A stretch of 6,424 nucleotides of DNA, taken from assembly GCA_028868235.1 (NCBI GenBank), contig JAGWUW010000164.1, forward strand, positions 1 through 6,424, read 5' to 3'. Position numbers and translations under genes: made by a program. Positions 1 to 6,116 of the stretch are shown here, piece after piece; positions within the stretch are counted from its first letter, which is position 1, and each line of letters opens with the position of its first letter. The notes beneath the pieces were generated by a model, which searched no databases, was not told the DNA's origin, and saw only the letters and a list, made by a program, of their open reading frames with translations. This DNA is from Betaproteobacteria bacterium. Its GTDB lineage: Bacteria > Pseudomonadota > Gammaproteobacteria > Burkholderiales > Rhodocyclaceae.

Positions 1-242
1 TAGCCGGTATCGACCGACTTGGTGTCGATGGTGATGTCGACCGAGCCGGTCTTCGCTGCCTTGTCGAAGACCACCTTGCCGCTGTTTTTGTTGAAGCGCG
101 ACAGTTGGGTCGAGTAGCCGAAGTGGCTATACGAGAAGCGCGAGAAGGTATGGGTGCTGTCGGCGACGTAGGTCTCCGGCGCGGCGAAGGCCGGCAAAGC
201 GGTTGCGATGGCGAGAACGAGGGTGGCGAGTTGCTTCTTCAT
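1..242 (-). CDS. YceI family periplasmic protein (first of tandem pair; 3' end outside window)
   Basis: Only the N-terminal 80 residues are visible; the frame is open to the left edge, so no stop is seen. The start at 242 has a GGAG ribosome site 8 nt upstream. Residues 1-20 (MKKQLATLVLAIATALPAFA) form a clear Sec signal peptide ending in AFA, so the mature protein should be periplasmic. The mature part begins with the YceI-like segment DSTHTFSRFSYSHFGYSTQL, then FNKNSGKVVFD and a run of alternating beta residues ending SVDITIDTKSVDTG. This matches the start of the YceI lipocalin-like beta-barrel, a family known to bind long isoprenoid chains such as octaprenyl or ubiquinone-type lipids. It is the last visible gene of the minus-strand unit, 27 bp after another YceI gene. 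The two are clearly different in sequence, so this is an old duplication or two independent family members. The ligand is unknown. Confidence 0.85.
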   Translation of the reverse strand, partial: MKKQLATLVLAIATALPAFAAPETYVADSTHTFSRFSYSHFGYSTQLSRFNKNSGKVVFDKAAKTGSVDITIDTKSVDTG

Positions 243-269
243 GGTGGTTTCTCCGTGTGGGGATGAGGG

Positions 270-821
270 TTACTTGCTGGTAGCGGTGATGCGGAACTTG
301 ATCAGGACGTCGTTGGCGACAATGTCGAACTTGGCCCAGGAGCCTTCGCCGATGGAAAAGTCGGCACGGCGGATGGTGAAGCTGCCGTCGAACACGCCGG
401 TATTGCCTTGAGCAGCGAAGGTGGCGGGGACGACAACATCTTGCGTTTTGCCCTTGATGCTCAACTGGCCGGCCACTTCGTATTTGTTGCCACCGAGCGC
501 CTTGACACTGGTGGAAACGAATTTTGCGGTCGGGAAAGCCTTGGTGTTGAACCACGTCTTGCCGGCAACTTCCTGATCGCCCTCTGCGGCGCCGGTGTCA
601 ACGCTGGCTAGTTCGACGTCGAATGTGGCCTTGGCGGCAGTTGGCTTGGCGGGGTCGAAATTTAGCTGGCTGGCGAATTTCTTAAACTTGCCATCGACAG
701 CGACGCCCATCTGCTTATAGACGAAGTTGATGGCGCTCTTGTCCGGCTGGACCTGAGTGAATTCAGCGGCTTGGACCGAGAAGGCGCTGGCCATGGCGAG
801 GGCGAGAATGATTTTTTTCAT
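270..821 (-). CDS. YceI family periplasmic lipid/isoprenoid-binding protein
   Basis: Full-length protein of 183 aa, close to the usual YceI size of about 190. GGAG lies 7 nt before the ATG at 821. Residues 1-18 or 19 (MKKIILALAMASAFSVQA) are a Sec signal peptide. Family landmarks appear in order: the first-strand motif KSAINFVYKQMGVAVDGKF (about 28-46), FDVELASVDTG (67-77), the TWFNTKAFPTAKFVST block (89-104), GQLSIKGKTQDVVVPATF (118-135) and FTIRRADFSIGEGSW near the C-terminus (148-162). YceI proteins fold as lipocalin-like barrels around a polyisoprenoid chain. In E. coli, yceI sits next to the cytochrome b561 gene yceJ, and the same pairing is seen here, since the cytochrome gene ends 27 bp upstream. 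The inferred role is carrying or sensing a quinone-like lipid in the periplasm as partner of the cytochrome; the ligand cannot be read from sequence. Confidence 0.92.
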   Translation of the reverse strand: MKKIILALAMASAFSVQAAEFTQVQPDKSAINFVYKQMGVAVDGKFKKFASQLNFDPAKPTAAKATFDVELASVDTGAAEGDQEVAGKTWFNTKAFPTAKFVSTSVKALGGNKYEVAGQLSIKGKTQDVVVPATFAAQGNTGVFDGSFTIRRADFSIGEGSWAKFDIVANDVLIKFRITATSK

Positions 822-848
822 GTCGGTTCTCCGGTTTGGGGTGGGGGG

Positions 849-1373
849 TCAGTGCTTGGGAAGCATCCGGGTCAGGATGTCGTCCTTATCGATGAAGTGG
901 TGCTTCAGGGCGGCGCTGATGTGAGCGGCCAGCACGGCGATAAAAAGCAGGTTCAGACTTTTGTGCACCAGCGCCAGCAGATCGCCGACTTCCTTGTTTT
1001 TGTTGAGCAGGTCCGGGATGGGTAGCACGCCGAAATACACGGTCTGGAAACCCTTGGCCGAACTCATCAGCCAGCCGGTGAGCGGGATGGCGATCATCAG
1101 TAGGTAGAGCATCAGGTGGCCGGCGTGGGCGGCGAACTGCATGAGTTTGGGCATGCTGTCAGGTAAGGCTGGCGGCCGATGGGCCAAGCGCCACAGCAGG
1201 CGGAAGCCGACGAGCAGGAAGGCGGTGACGCCGGCCCACTTGTGCCACGAATAGAGCTTCAGCTTGTCCGGCGATAGCGGTAGATCGTGCATATAGAAAC
1301 CGAGGGCGAGCAGGCCAAAAAGCAGGATGGCCATCAGCCAGTGCAGGGCCTTGGCTGTTTTGGTATAGCTCAT
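849..1373 (-). CDS. Cytochrome b561 family integral membrane protein
   Basis: 174 aa, a typical length for the bacterial b561 (CybB/YceJ) family. The sequence gives four hydrophobic helices at about residues 10-28, 44-62, 83-102 and 137-155. Histidines lie where the two haem b groups are bound in E. coli CybB: H11 (AKALHWLMA), H44 (YSWHKWAGV), H137 (LVHKSLN) and H151 (AAHISAALKHH). The AAHAGHLMLYLLMIAIPLTGW segment (81-101) and the C-terminal DDILTRMLP are also family hallmarks. The protein should sit in the inner membrane and exchange electrons with the quinone pool; E. coli CybB has been described as a superoxide:ubiquinone oxidoreductase. The ATG at 1373 overlaps the dioxygenase stop as ATGA, with AAGGAG 7 nt upstream, so the two genes are probably translationally coupled. 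Whether its partner is superoxide, a YceI-bound quinone or something else is inference. Confidence 0.93.
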   Translation of the reverse strand: MSYTKTAKALHWLMAILLFGLLALGFYMHDLPLSPDKLKLYSWHKWAGVTAFLLVGFRLLWRLAHRPPALPDSMPKLMQFAAHAGHLMLYLLMIAIPLTGWLMSSAKGFQTVYFGVLPIPDLLNKNKEVGDLLALVHKSLNLLFIAVLAAHISAALKHHFIDKDDILTRMLPKH

Positions 1374-2173
1374 GCGTGTTCTCCTTGTTCGAAAGCATAG
1401 GCGTCCATGGCAATGACATAATCGTCAATGCCGGCGTGGAAACGGCGCGTTCGGGGGTTTTGGCCACCGGCACCGAATGCGACATAGAAGGGCAGCAGAT
1501 GTTCCTCGCTCGGGTGGGCTTGCGCACCGCCCGGCGCCTGGCGGCGGTAGTCGAGCAGGGCCGGCAGGTTGCCGGCGGCGGTCTGCGTTGCCAGCCAGTC
1601 GGCAAACTGGCGCACGTAGGCTGGCGTCTGGCCCCCGTTCTGCCAGGCCGCCTGGTAGTCGCGCAGGTTGTGTGTGATGCTGCCCGAGCCGATGATCAGG
1701 AAACCCTTGTCGGCCAGCGGCGCCAAGGCGCGACCGAGGGCGTAGGCCTGTTCCGGGCCGCCGCGGCTTTGCACCGACAGCGGGATGACCGGCACTTCGG
1801 CATCGGGGAACATCAGGCGCAGCGGCACCCAGGCGCCGTGGTCGAGGCCGCGGCTGGTGTCGGTAGCCACCGGCAGGCCGGCATTTTCCAGGGCGGCGAC
1901 GACTTCGCGGGAAGCCTCCGGGCAGCCGGTGGCCGGGTAGCGGATGGCGTACAGTTCTTCCGGGAAGCCCCAGAAGTCGTGAATGGTTTCCAGGCGTTCG
2001 GCGAAGCCGACGGTCGGCACGGCGGTATCCCAGTGGGCGCTGACGATGACGATGGCGCGCGGCAGGGGGAGCGTGGCGGCCAGTTCGACCAGCGCGGCAC
2101 CGGCAGCACCCGGTCGCAGCGCGAAAGTCGGTGCGCCATGAGGGACAAAGAGGGCTACTTGGGTCTGGTTCAT
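1370..2173 (-). CDS. Class III extradiol ring-cleavage dioxygenase (4,5-DOPA dioxygenase / YgiD-like)
   Basis: 267 aa, a normal length for the DODA/YgiD branch of the LigB superfamily. These cytoplasmic enzymes open catechol-type rings with O2 using Fe(II) or Zn(II). Visible motifs are VPHGAPT (H12), SAHWD (H47), HDFWGFPEELY (H65), LDHGAWVPLRLMFP (H112), GSGSITHNL (H168) and HPSEEHLLPFYVAFGA (H220, H225). By alignment with YgiD from memory, H12, H47, H168 and H225 are the likely metal ligands, and all are present, so the enzyme should be active. The natural substrate is unknown; DOPA cleavage is only the reference activity of the family. It is the first gene of the minus-strand unit and overlaps the cytochrome gene by 4 bp. 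The start at 2173 has only a weak ribosome site (GGA about 9 nt upstream), but the family N-terminus begins here. A divergent LysR gene lies 95 bp away and probably controls it. Confidence 0.92.
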   Translation of the reverse strand: MNQTQVALFVPHGAPTFALRPGAAGAALVELAATLPLPRAIVIVSAHWDTAVPTVGFAERLETIHDFWGFPEELYAIRYPATGCPEASREVVAALENAGLPVATDTSRGLDHGAWVPLRLMFPDAEVPVIPLSVQSRGGPEQAYALGRALAPLADKGFLIIGSGSITHNLRDYQAAWQNGGQTPAYVRQFADWLATQTAAGNLPALLDYRRQAPGGAQAHPSEEHLLPFYVAFGAGGQNPRTRRFHAGIDDYVIAMDAYAFEQGEHA

Positions 2174-2268
2174 GCGGATAATTCCGTTTGCGATGGGCGA
2201 ACTTTATGCTCCTTTTTTGGTGCGAAATAGAGGACAATTCGCAAATCACTATTGCTAAATCGATAACA
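2174..2268. promoter_or_regulatory. Divergent promoter/operator region between dioxygenase operon and lysR gene
   Basis: This 95-bp, AT-richer spacer separates the leftward dioxygenase operon from the rightward LysR gene, the classic arrangement for a LysR regulator controlling itself and its target. It holds several related half-sites: TTTGCGA at 2187-2193, TGCGAA at 2221-2226 and the inverse TCGCAAA at 2239-2245. A looser 17-bp dyad, GTTnGC-N5-GCnAAC, lies at 2186-2202. A possible rightward -10 is TATGCT at 2205-2210, with no convincing -35. No strong sigma-70 promoter is visible leftward, which fits activator dependence. Confidence 0.6.
2221..2243. promoter_or_regulatory. Candidate LysR operator, TGCGAA-N11-TTCGCA inverted repeat
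   Basis: A perfect 6-bp inverted repeat (TGCGAA at 2221-2226, TTCGCA at 2238-2243) with an 11-bp spacer. Its size and location suit a LysR recognition dyad of the T-N11-A type, and it lies midway between the divergent starts. That the neighbouring LysR protein binds here is inference. Confidence 0.45.
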
Positions 2269-2270
2269 AT
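2251..2270. promoter_or_regulatory. Second candidate operator, ATTGnTA-N6-TAnCAAT, overlapping the lysR start codon
   Basis: A 20-bp imperfect palindrome with six symmetric positions in each arm (ATTG, TA / TA, CAAT). It ends on the first two bases of the LysR start codon. A site here would suit autorepression by blocking transcription or translation initiation. The binding protein is inferred. Confidence 0.4.
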
Positions 2271-3156
2271 GGATCGTCTCGATGCAATGCAGTTGTTCGT
2301 GCGGGTAGCCGAACTGGGCAGCTTCGCCGCCGCCGCCCAACAGGTCGGTGTCGCCCGTTCGGTGGTGACGCGGCAGATTGCGGGCCTGGAGGCACATCTG
2401 GGCATTAAGCTGATGGCGCGGAGTACGCGGCGCCTAACCTTGACCTCGGCGGGTACCGCCTATCTGGAGAAATGCAGGGTTATCCTGAATCTGGTGGAGG
2501 CGGCAGAAATTGGTGTTGCCGAAGAGCGCCAGACGCCACGCGGCAGTATCCGCATCAGCCTGCCGCTGAGCTATGGGCTGAAGCGCCTGGCTCCACTGCT
2601 CCTCGATTTCACGCGGCGCTATCCGGAAGTGGTGCTCGATATGGATTATTCGGACCGCCGGATCAACCTGATCGAAGAGGGGATCGACCTAGCGATCCGT
2701 GTCACCCGGCGGCTGGATGCCGGCGATGTGGCGCGTCGCATCGGGGCAAGCCGCATGCTGCTCCTTGCTGCTCCGGATTACCTGTCGCGCCATGGCATGC
2801 CGCGCCATCCCTCCGAGCTGGTCCATCATGTCTGTTTGGGCTATACCAATGCCGGGAGCGCAATGGCCTGGCAATTCATCATCGATGGCCAACTCGAGAG
2901 TTTTCATGTGCGCAGCCGGCTGAATGCTAACAACGGCGAAGTGCTGACCGAAGCAGCGGCCCAGGGTTTGGGTATCACGTGTCAGCCTGACTTCATTGCC
3001 GAAACTTTCCTGGCCAGCGGTCGAGTAGTCGAGATCATGGCCGATTTTCCCGTTCCTGAACTGGGTATCTATGCCATGTTGCCGAGCAATCGCCATGTGC
3101 CGCATCGGGTTCGGGTGCTCATGGACAACTTGGCGGAACGTCTTGCGGTCGCCTGA
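2269..3156 (+). CDS. LysR family transcriptional regulator (CrgA-like subgroup)
   Basis: 295 aa from the ATG at 2269. The N-terminus MDRLDAMQLFVRVAELGSFA is the family's standard opening, so the longer in-frame starts upstream (TTG 2188, ATG 2206) are rejected. The winged helix-turn-helix covers about residues 3-61, with the recognition region AAAQQVGVARSVVTRQIAGLE (21-41) and LMARSTRRLTLTSAG (48-62). The effector-binding domain runs from about residue 91 (RGSIRISLPLSYG) to the end, including LDMDYSDRRINLIEEGIDLAIRVTR, typical of the CrgA-like group. It acts as a DNA-binding regulator in the cytoplasm. It is divergent from the dioxygenase-cytochrome-YceI unit and probably regulates it in response to an aromatic or quinone-like ligand, which is inference. 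No Shine-Dalgarno sequence is near the ATG: AGAGGA at 2229-2234 is about 35 nt away. Translation may therefore be weak or leaderless, and a 20-bp palindrome overlaps the start. Confidence 0.92.
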   Translation: MDRLDAMQLFVRVAELGSFAAAAQQVGVARSVVTRQIAGLEAHLGIKLMARSTRRLTLTSAGTAYLEKCRVILNLVEAAEIGVAEERQTPRGSIRISLPLSYGLKRLAPLLLDFTRRYPEVVLDMDYSDRRINLIEEGIDLAIRVTRRLDAGDVARRIGASRMLLLAAPDYLSRHGMPRHPSELVHHVCLGYTNAGSAMAWQFIIDGQLESFHVRSRLNANNGEVLTEAAAQGLGITCQPDFIAETFLASGRVVEIMADFPVPELGIYAMLPSNRHVPHRVRVLMDNLAERLAVA

Positions 3157-3304
3157 GCAGAGGCTATATGAAGCGTAAAATCTTTATGCATCGATGACAG
3201 CCACAGTGATGACAAAGCGCTAATATCACCCTTAACGCGCATACTGACCAAAGCGTTTGGCAGTTCCGCCGAGCAGGGTCAGTGCGTCAGAAAGGAAATA
3301 ACCA
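3157..3304. promoter_or_regulatory. Intergenic leader upstream of glsB-like gene
   Basis: 148 bp with no gene. No hairpin plus T-run terminator for the LysR gene is visible. A possible -10, TAATAT at 3221-3226 preceded by C, resembles a sigma-70/sigma-S element, but no matching -35 is seen. GATGACA occurs twice, 15 bp apart (3193-3199, 3208-3214). The GlsB family is stress-induced in E. coli, so a stress promoter is plausible but unproven. Confidence 0.3.
3243..3283 (+). other. Inverted repeat in the probable 5' leader of the glsB-like gene
   Basis: ACTGACC at 3243-3249 pairs perfectly with GGTCAGT at 3277-3283. An alternative small hairpin CCAAA-GCG-TTTGG (3248-3260) shares two bases with the first arm. 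The repeat ends 7 nt before the AAAGGA ribosome site (3291-3296). No T-run follows, so it is not a standard terminator. It may be a leader RNA hairpin or a protein-binding dyad. Confidence 0.35.
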
Positions 3305-3556
3305 ATGGGTATCGTCTGGACCGTACTGGTGGGATTTGCCATTGGCGTTGTCGCCAAGTTTTTGCATCCGGGCAAGGACAACATGGGGCTCATCGCCACA
3401 GTCTTGCTTGGCGTGGCGGGCTCCTTTCTCGCAGGGGTGATCGGGCAGGCAATGGGGTGGTATCAGGCTGGACAGGGGGCTGGTTTCATAGCCTCGGTAG
3501 TGGTTGCCGTCGTTTTGCTGGTCATCTACGGTCGTTTGCAAGACAAGGATATTTAA
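3305..3556 (+). CDS. GlsB/YeaQ/YmgE family small stress-associated membrane protein
   Basis: 83 aa, matching the 80-90 aa size of the family formerly called transglycosylase-associated proteins. AAAGGA lies 8 nt before the ATG. Three hydrophobic segments are seen, at about residues 2-20, 28-49 and 59-76. The conserved signature is HPGKDNMGLIATVLLGVAGSFLAGVIG (21-47), where Gly-rich helices pack tightly, followed by a short charged tail (GRLQDKDI). The protein should be an inner-membrane protein; family members are induced by stress and stationary phase, and their biochemical role is not established. Its stop overlaps the start of the following SIMPL gene (TAATG), so the pair is probably co-translated. 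The family assignment is firm; the function is unknown. Confidence 0.92.
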   Translation: MGIVWTVLVGFAIGVVAKFLHPGKDNMGLIATVLLGVAGSFLAGVIGQAMGWYQAGQGAGFIASVVVAVVLLVIYGRLQDKDI

Positions 3557-4224
3557 TGAAGAAAACTCTAATTTCCCTGCTGCTAGTCGGTGCTGCTGCC
3601 TCCGTCCAGGCAGGTGCCCTGATTGACCTGTCGGCCGAGGCCAGCCGCCCGGCGGCCAACGATATGGTGCGGGCCAGTATCTATAGCGAGGCCAACGGAA
3701 GCAATCCGGCCGATCTCGCGCGCCAGATCAATGGCAATATCGCCGAGGCACTGAAGGTCATTCGCGAGAAAAAAAGCGTTACTGTAAAGACCAGCAGCCA
3801 GTCCACCTATCCGATCTATACCCAGTCCCGGAAGATCGAGGGTTGGCGTATGCGTAGTGAATTGTTGATTGAATCAGAGGACTTCGGTGCCGTATCCGAA
3901 TTGCTCGGACGCCTGCAGCAGATGCGCTTGGCCGTTGGCGACATCCTTCAGATGCCGGCACCGGAAACTCGCCATCAGGCCGAAGATGAAGCAATGCGGG
4001 AAGCGATTCGCGCTTTCCAGAACCGTGCAGCAGTAGTTGGTGAACAACTGGGCAAGGGCTGGAAGATCAAGCTGATGCGCATCAACCAGGGCGGTGGCAT
4101 GCCGGTTCCTCTGGCACGTGGAAGGGCCGCCATGATGGCAGCCGAAGCAGCACCGGCACCCGTTGAACCTGGTGAGAGCACCATTACCACCAGCGTTAGC
4201 GGGCAGATCGAGCTAGCTGACTGA
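3556..4224 (+). CDS. Exported SIMPL (DUF541) domain protein
   Basis: 222 aa from the ATG at 3556, which overlaps the previous stop and has AAGGA 6 nt upstream. A longer in-frame start at 3457 lies inside the previous gene and lacks the signal peptide, so it is rejected. Residues 1-19 (MKKTLISLLLVGAAASVQA) are a Sec signal peptide. The mature protein shows the SIMPL pattern: LSAEASRPAANDMVRASIYSEANG (24-48), a helix DLARQINGNIAEALKVIRE (53-71), the segment TYPIYTQSRKIEGWRMRSELLIESEDF (84-110), a second helix with DEAMREAIRAFQNRAAVVGEQLGKGWK (144-170) and the end MRINQGGGMPVPLARGRAAMMA, then STITTSVSGQIEL. It should be periplasmic or envelope-associated. SIMPL proteins, such as E. coli YggE, are linked to oxidative-stress or envelope phenotypes without a defined reaction. 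Pairing with a GlsB-type protein suggests a shared envelope-stress role. Confidence 0.9.
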   Translation: MKKTLISLLLVGAAASVQAGALIDLSAEASRPAANDMVRASIYSEANGSNPADLARQINGNIAEALKVIREKKSVTVKTSSQSTYPIYTQSRKIEGWRMRSELLIESEDFGAVSELLGRLQQMRLAVGDILQMPAPETRHQAEDEAMREAIRAFQNRAAVVGEQLGKGWKIKLMRINQGGGMPVPLARGRAAMMAAEAAPAPVEPGESTITTSVSGQIELAD

Positions 4225-4231
4225 AGTGGTT

Positions 4232-4250
4232 GCGCCATTGCACGGGGCGC
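4232..4250. terminator. Possible weak bidirectional hairpin between convergent genes
   Basis: In the 36-bp gap between the convergent SIMPL and modC genes, GCGCC (4232-4236) can pair with GGCGC (4246-4250) around a 9-nt loop. Neither side carries a proper T-run, so an intrinsic terminator is doubtful. Confidence 0.2.
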
Positions 4251-4260
4251 CCTTGTTACC

Positions 4261-5337
4261 TTAGGCGAGTAGCGCCACCGCCTTGATCTGGGCACACAGG
4301 ACAAGCCCGGGGCGGATATTCAGCTTGTCGGCCGAACGCTGGGTGATACGGGCGAGGAGTGGTTCACCGCTGGCGTCGAGTTTGACCAGGATATGGCCCG
4401 GCGTATCGGTGGGCGCCAAGGCGACGACCGTAGCCGTCACGCAGTTCAAAATGCTCGACCGCGTCTGTGGCTCCAGGGCCAGGCTGACGTCACGGGCATG
4501 GATACGACAGCGTAGGTGCGTGCCAACCAATTCCGGCCGTCGGGATACAAAGATCCTGCCCCCAGGGAATTCGAGGCGTGTCAGGTCGTCCGCCTCATGC
4601 TCGGCAATCCAGGCTTCGATGACTACGCCGGCATCGTCGGCAAAGGCGGCCGGTAGATCGATACGGCTGAGTACAGTATTTAGTGGACCGCTGGCGGCGA
4701 CCTTGCCGCTGTCGAGCAGTACCAGATGATCCGCCAGTCGGGCAACTTCGTCGGGGGCATGGCTGACGTAAATGATTGGAATGGCTAGCTCGCGATGCAG
4801 GCGTTCGAGATAGGGCAGTATTTCCAGCTTGCGTTTGAGGTCGAGGGCAGCTAGCGGCTCGTCCATCAGCAGCACTTTGGGCGCCGCAAGCAGGGCGCGG
4901 GCGATGGCGACACGCTGGCGTTCGCCTCCCGACAATTGTTGCGGGGGGCGGTCGAGTAGGTGTCCGATGCCCAGTAGGTCGGCAACATCGGTCAGTGACA
5001 GTGTGGCTGCACTGCCTGCTCGTTGTTTGCCGAATTCCATGTTGCCGCGTACCGAGCGGTGCGGGAACAGCCCTGCATCCTGGAATACCATGCCCAAGGC
5101 ACGGCGGTGCGGTGGCAGGAAATGGCTGCGTGCCTCGTCCTGCCAGATGTTATCGCCTAGCGCAAAGTAGCCATCGGGGGGGCGTTCCAGGCCGGCCATA
5201 GCGCGCAGGCAGGTGGTCTTCCCCGAGCCAGAGTGCCCGAACAACGCAGTCACGCCCCGCCCCGGTAAATTCAGATCGACGTCGAGAGCGAAGCTACCGC
5301 GGTCGATACGGAAGCGGGCACGAATATCCCCACTCAT
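4261..5337 (-). CDS. modC: Molybdate ABC transporter ATP-binding protein ModC
   Basis: 358 aa, the usual ModC length. Motifs in order: Walker A GHSGSGKT (34-41), Q-loop VFQD (84-87), ABC signature [15 protein letters not shown] (135-149), Walker B VLLMDEP (155-161), D-loop LAALD (162-166) and H-loop SHAPDEV (192-198). All catalytic residues are present. The C-terminal part from about residue 294 ([15 protein letters not shown] to the end) is a single Mop/TOBE domain that binds molybdate or tungstate and distinguishes ModC from other ABC ATPases. The protein acts as a cytoplasmic homodimer that powers uptake through ModB. Its ATG overlaps the modB stop (ATGA), with GGAG 6 nt upstream, so the two are one transcriptional unit. 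Tungstate or a related oxyanion as substrate cannot be excluded. Confidence 0.95.
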   Translation of the reverse strand: MSGDIRARFRIDRGSFALDVDLNLPGRGVTALFGHSGSGKTTCLRAMAGLERPPDGYFALGDNIWQDEARSHFLPPHRRALGMVFQDAGLFPHRSVRGNMEFGKQRAGSAATLSLTDVADLLGIGHLLDRPPQQLSGGERQRVAIARALLAAPKVLLMDEPLAALDLKRKLEILPYLERLHRELAIPIIYVSHAPDEVARLADHLVLLDSGKVAASGPLNTVLSRIDLPAAFADDAGVVIEAWIAEHEADDLTRLEFPGGRIFVSRRPELVGTHLRCRIHARDVSLALEPQTRSSILNCVTATVVALAPTDTPGHILVKLDASGEPLLARITQRSADKLNIRPGLVLCAQIKAVALLA

Positions 5338-6008
5338 GCCGTGCTCCGTCGCGAAGGGTTGAAGGTATAGAGGCCTAGCAGCACCATAAAGCTGAATAGC
5401 ACCATACCGCCGGCCAGCAAGTGGGCCTGGGTGTATTCGAGTGCTTCTACGTGATCATAGATCAGCACCGACACGACGCGAGTCCTGTCTGGAATGTTGC
5501 CGCCAATCATCAACACGATGCCGAATTCACCAACCGTATGGGCAAAGCCGAGAATGGCGCCAGACAGAAAGCCGGGTTTTGCGAGGGGTACGGCTACCGC
5601 CCAGAAAGCATCCCAAGGGCTGGCGCGCAGGGTGGCAGCTACTTCGAGCGGGCCGTTGCCGATGGCTTCGAAGGCGTTTTGGATAGGCTGCACGACGAAG
5701 GGCAACGAGTAGAAAACCGAGGCGATGACCAGGCCGGGAAAGGTGAAGGGAAGCAGCCCGAGGCCGAGCGATTGTGTCAATTGGCCGACCGGTCCGTTCG
5801 GTCCCATGGCGACAAGCAGATAGAAGCCGAGGACGGTCGGTGGCAGTACCAGTGGCAGGGCCACCACAGCACCGACGGTGCCTTTGAGAGCAGAACGGGT
5901 ACGTGCCAGCCACCATGCGACCGGCGTGCCGATGACAAGCAGTAGCAGGGTGACTACTGTGGCCAGTTTCAGCGTCAGCCAGACGGCTGAGAGATCGGTG
6001 CTATCCAT
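5334..6008 (-). CDS. modB: Molybdate ABC transporter permease ModB
   Basis: 224 aa from the ATG at 6008, as expected for ModB (about 220-230). The frame stays open far upstream, but the start is chosen because [19 protein letters not shown] matches the family N-terminus, and the extension lacks membrane or family features. Hydrophobic helices lie at about residues 10-34, 44-67, 85-106, 150-170 and 195-215. The core [16 protein letters not shown] (61-76) and [31 protein letters not shown] (155-185) are typical of ModB. The cytoplasmic EAA loop, which docks to ModC, is [25 protein letters not shown] (122-146); the normally conserved Gly is Arg at 128. The Shine-Dalgarno is weak (GGAT 4 nt upstream). 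It forms the inner-membrane channel for molybdate with ModC. No modA lies upstream of it, where it is most often found. Confidence 0.94.
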   Translation of the reverse strand: MDSTDLSAVWLTLKLATVVTLLLLVIGTPVAWWLARTRSALKGTVGAVVALPLVLPPTVLGFYLLVAMGPNGPVGQLTQSLGLGLLPFTFPGLVIASVFYSLPFVVQPIQNAFEAIGNGPLEVAATLRASPWDAFWAVAVPLAKPGFLSGAILGFAHTVGEFGIVLMIGGNIPDRTRVVSVLIYDHVEALEYTQAHLLAGGMVLFSFMVLLGLYTFNPSRRSTA

Positions 6009-6116
6009 GCGAATCCGGGTGGGGTGGCAGTGACCGAAGTTTACACAGGGTCGGCGCGATACCGAAGCGCCATCAATGCATGAATCGTGTTGCCGCGTCA
6101 CCGATGTGCGATTCCA

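Noticed and set aside
1376..2230. 284-codon open frame on the plus strand, antisense to the dioxygenase
   Set aside because: It mirrors the GC-rich dioxygenase gene; its translation is Gly/Arg/Val-rich with no domain, while the opposite strand has all catalytic motifs of a known family.
2188..2268. Longer start (TTG 2188 or ATG 2206) for the LysR protein
   Set aside because: The added residues precede the standard LysR N-terminus and would translate through the operator region; no homologous extension is expected.
1425..2405. 326-codon minus-strand frame overlapping the dioxygenase and LysR genes
   Set aside because: Arg/Pro-rich low-quality translation spanning two real divergent genes; a frame-shifted shadow of the dioxygenase gene.
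3206..3229. GTGAT-N14-ATCAC symmetry as a Crp or FNR site
   Set aside because: Spacing does not fit TGTGA-N6-TCACA or TTGAT-N4-ATCAA; likely chance.
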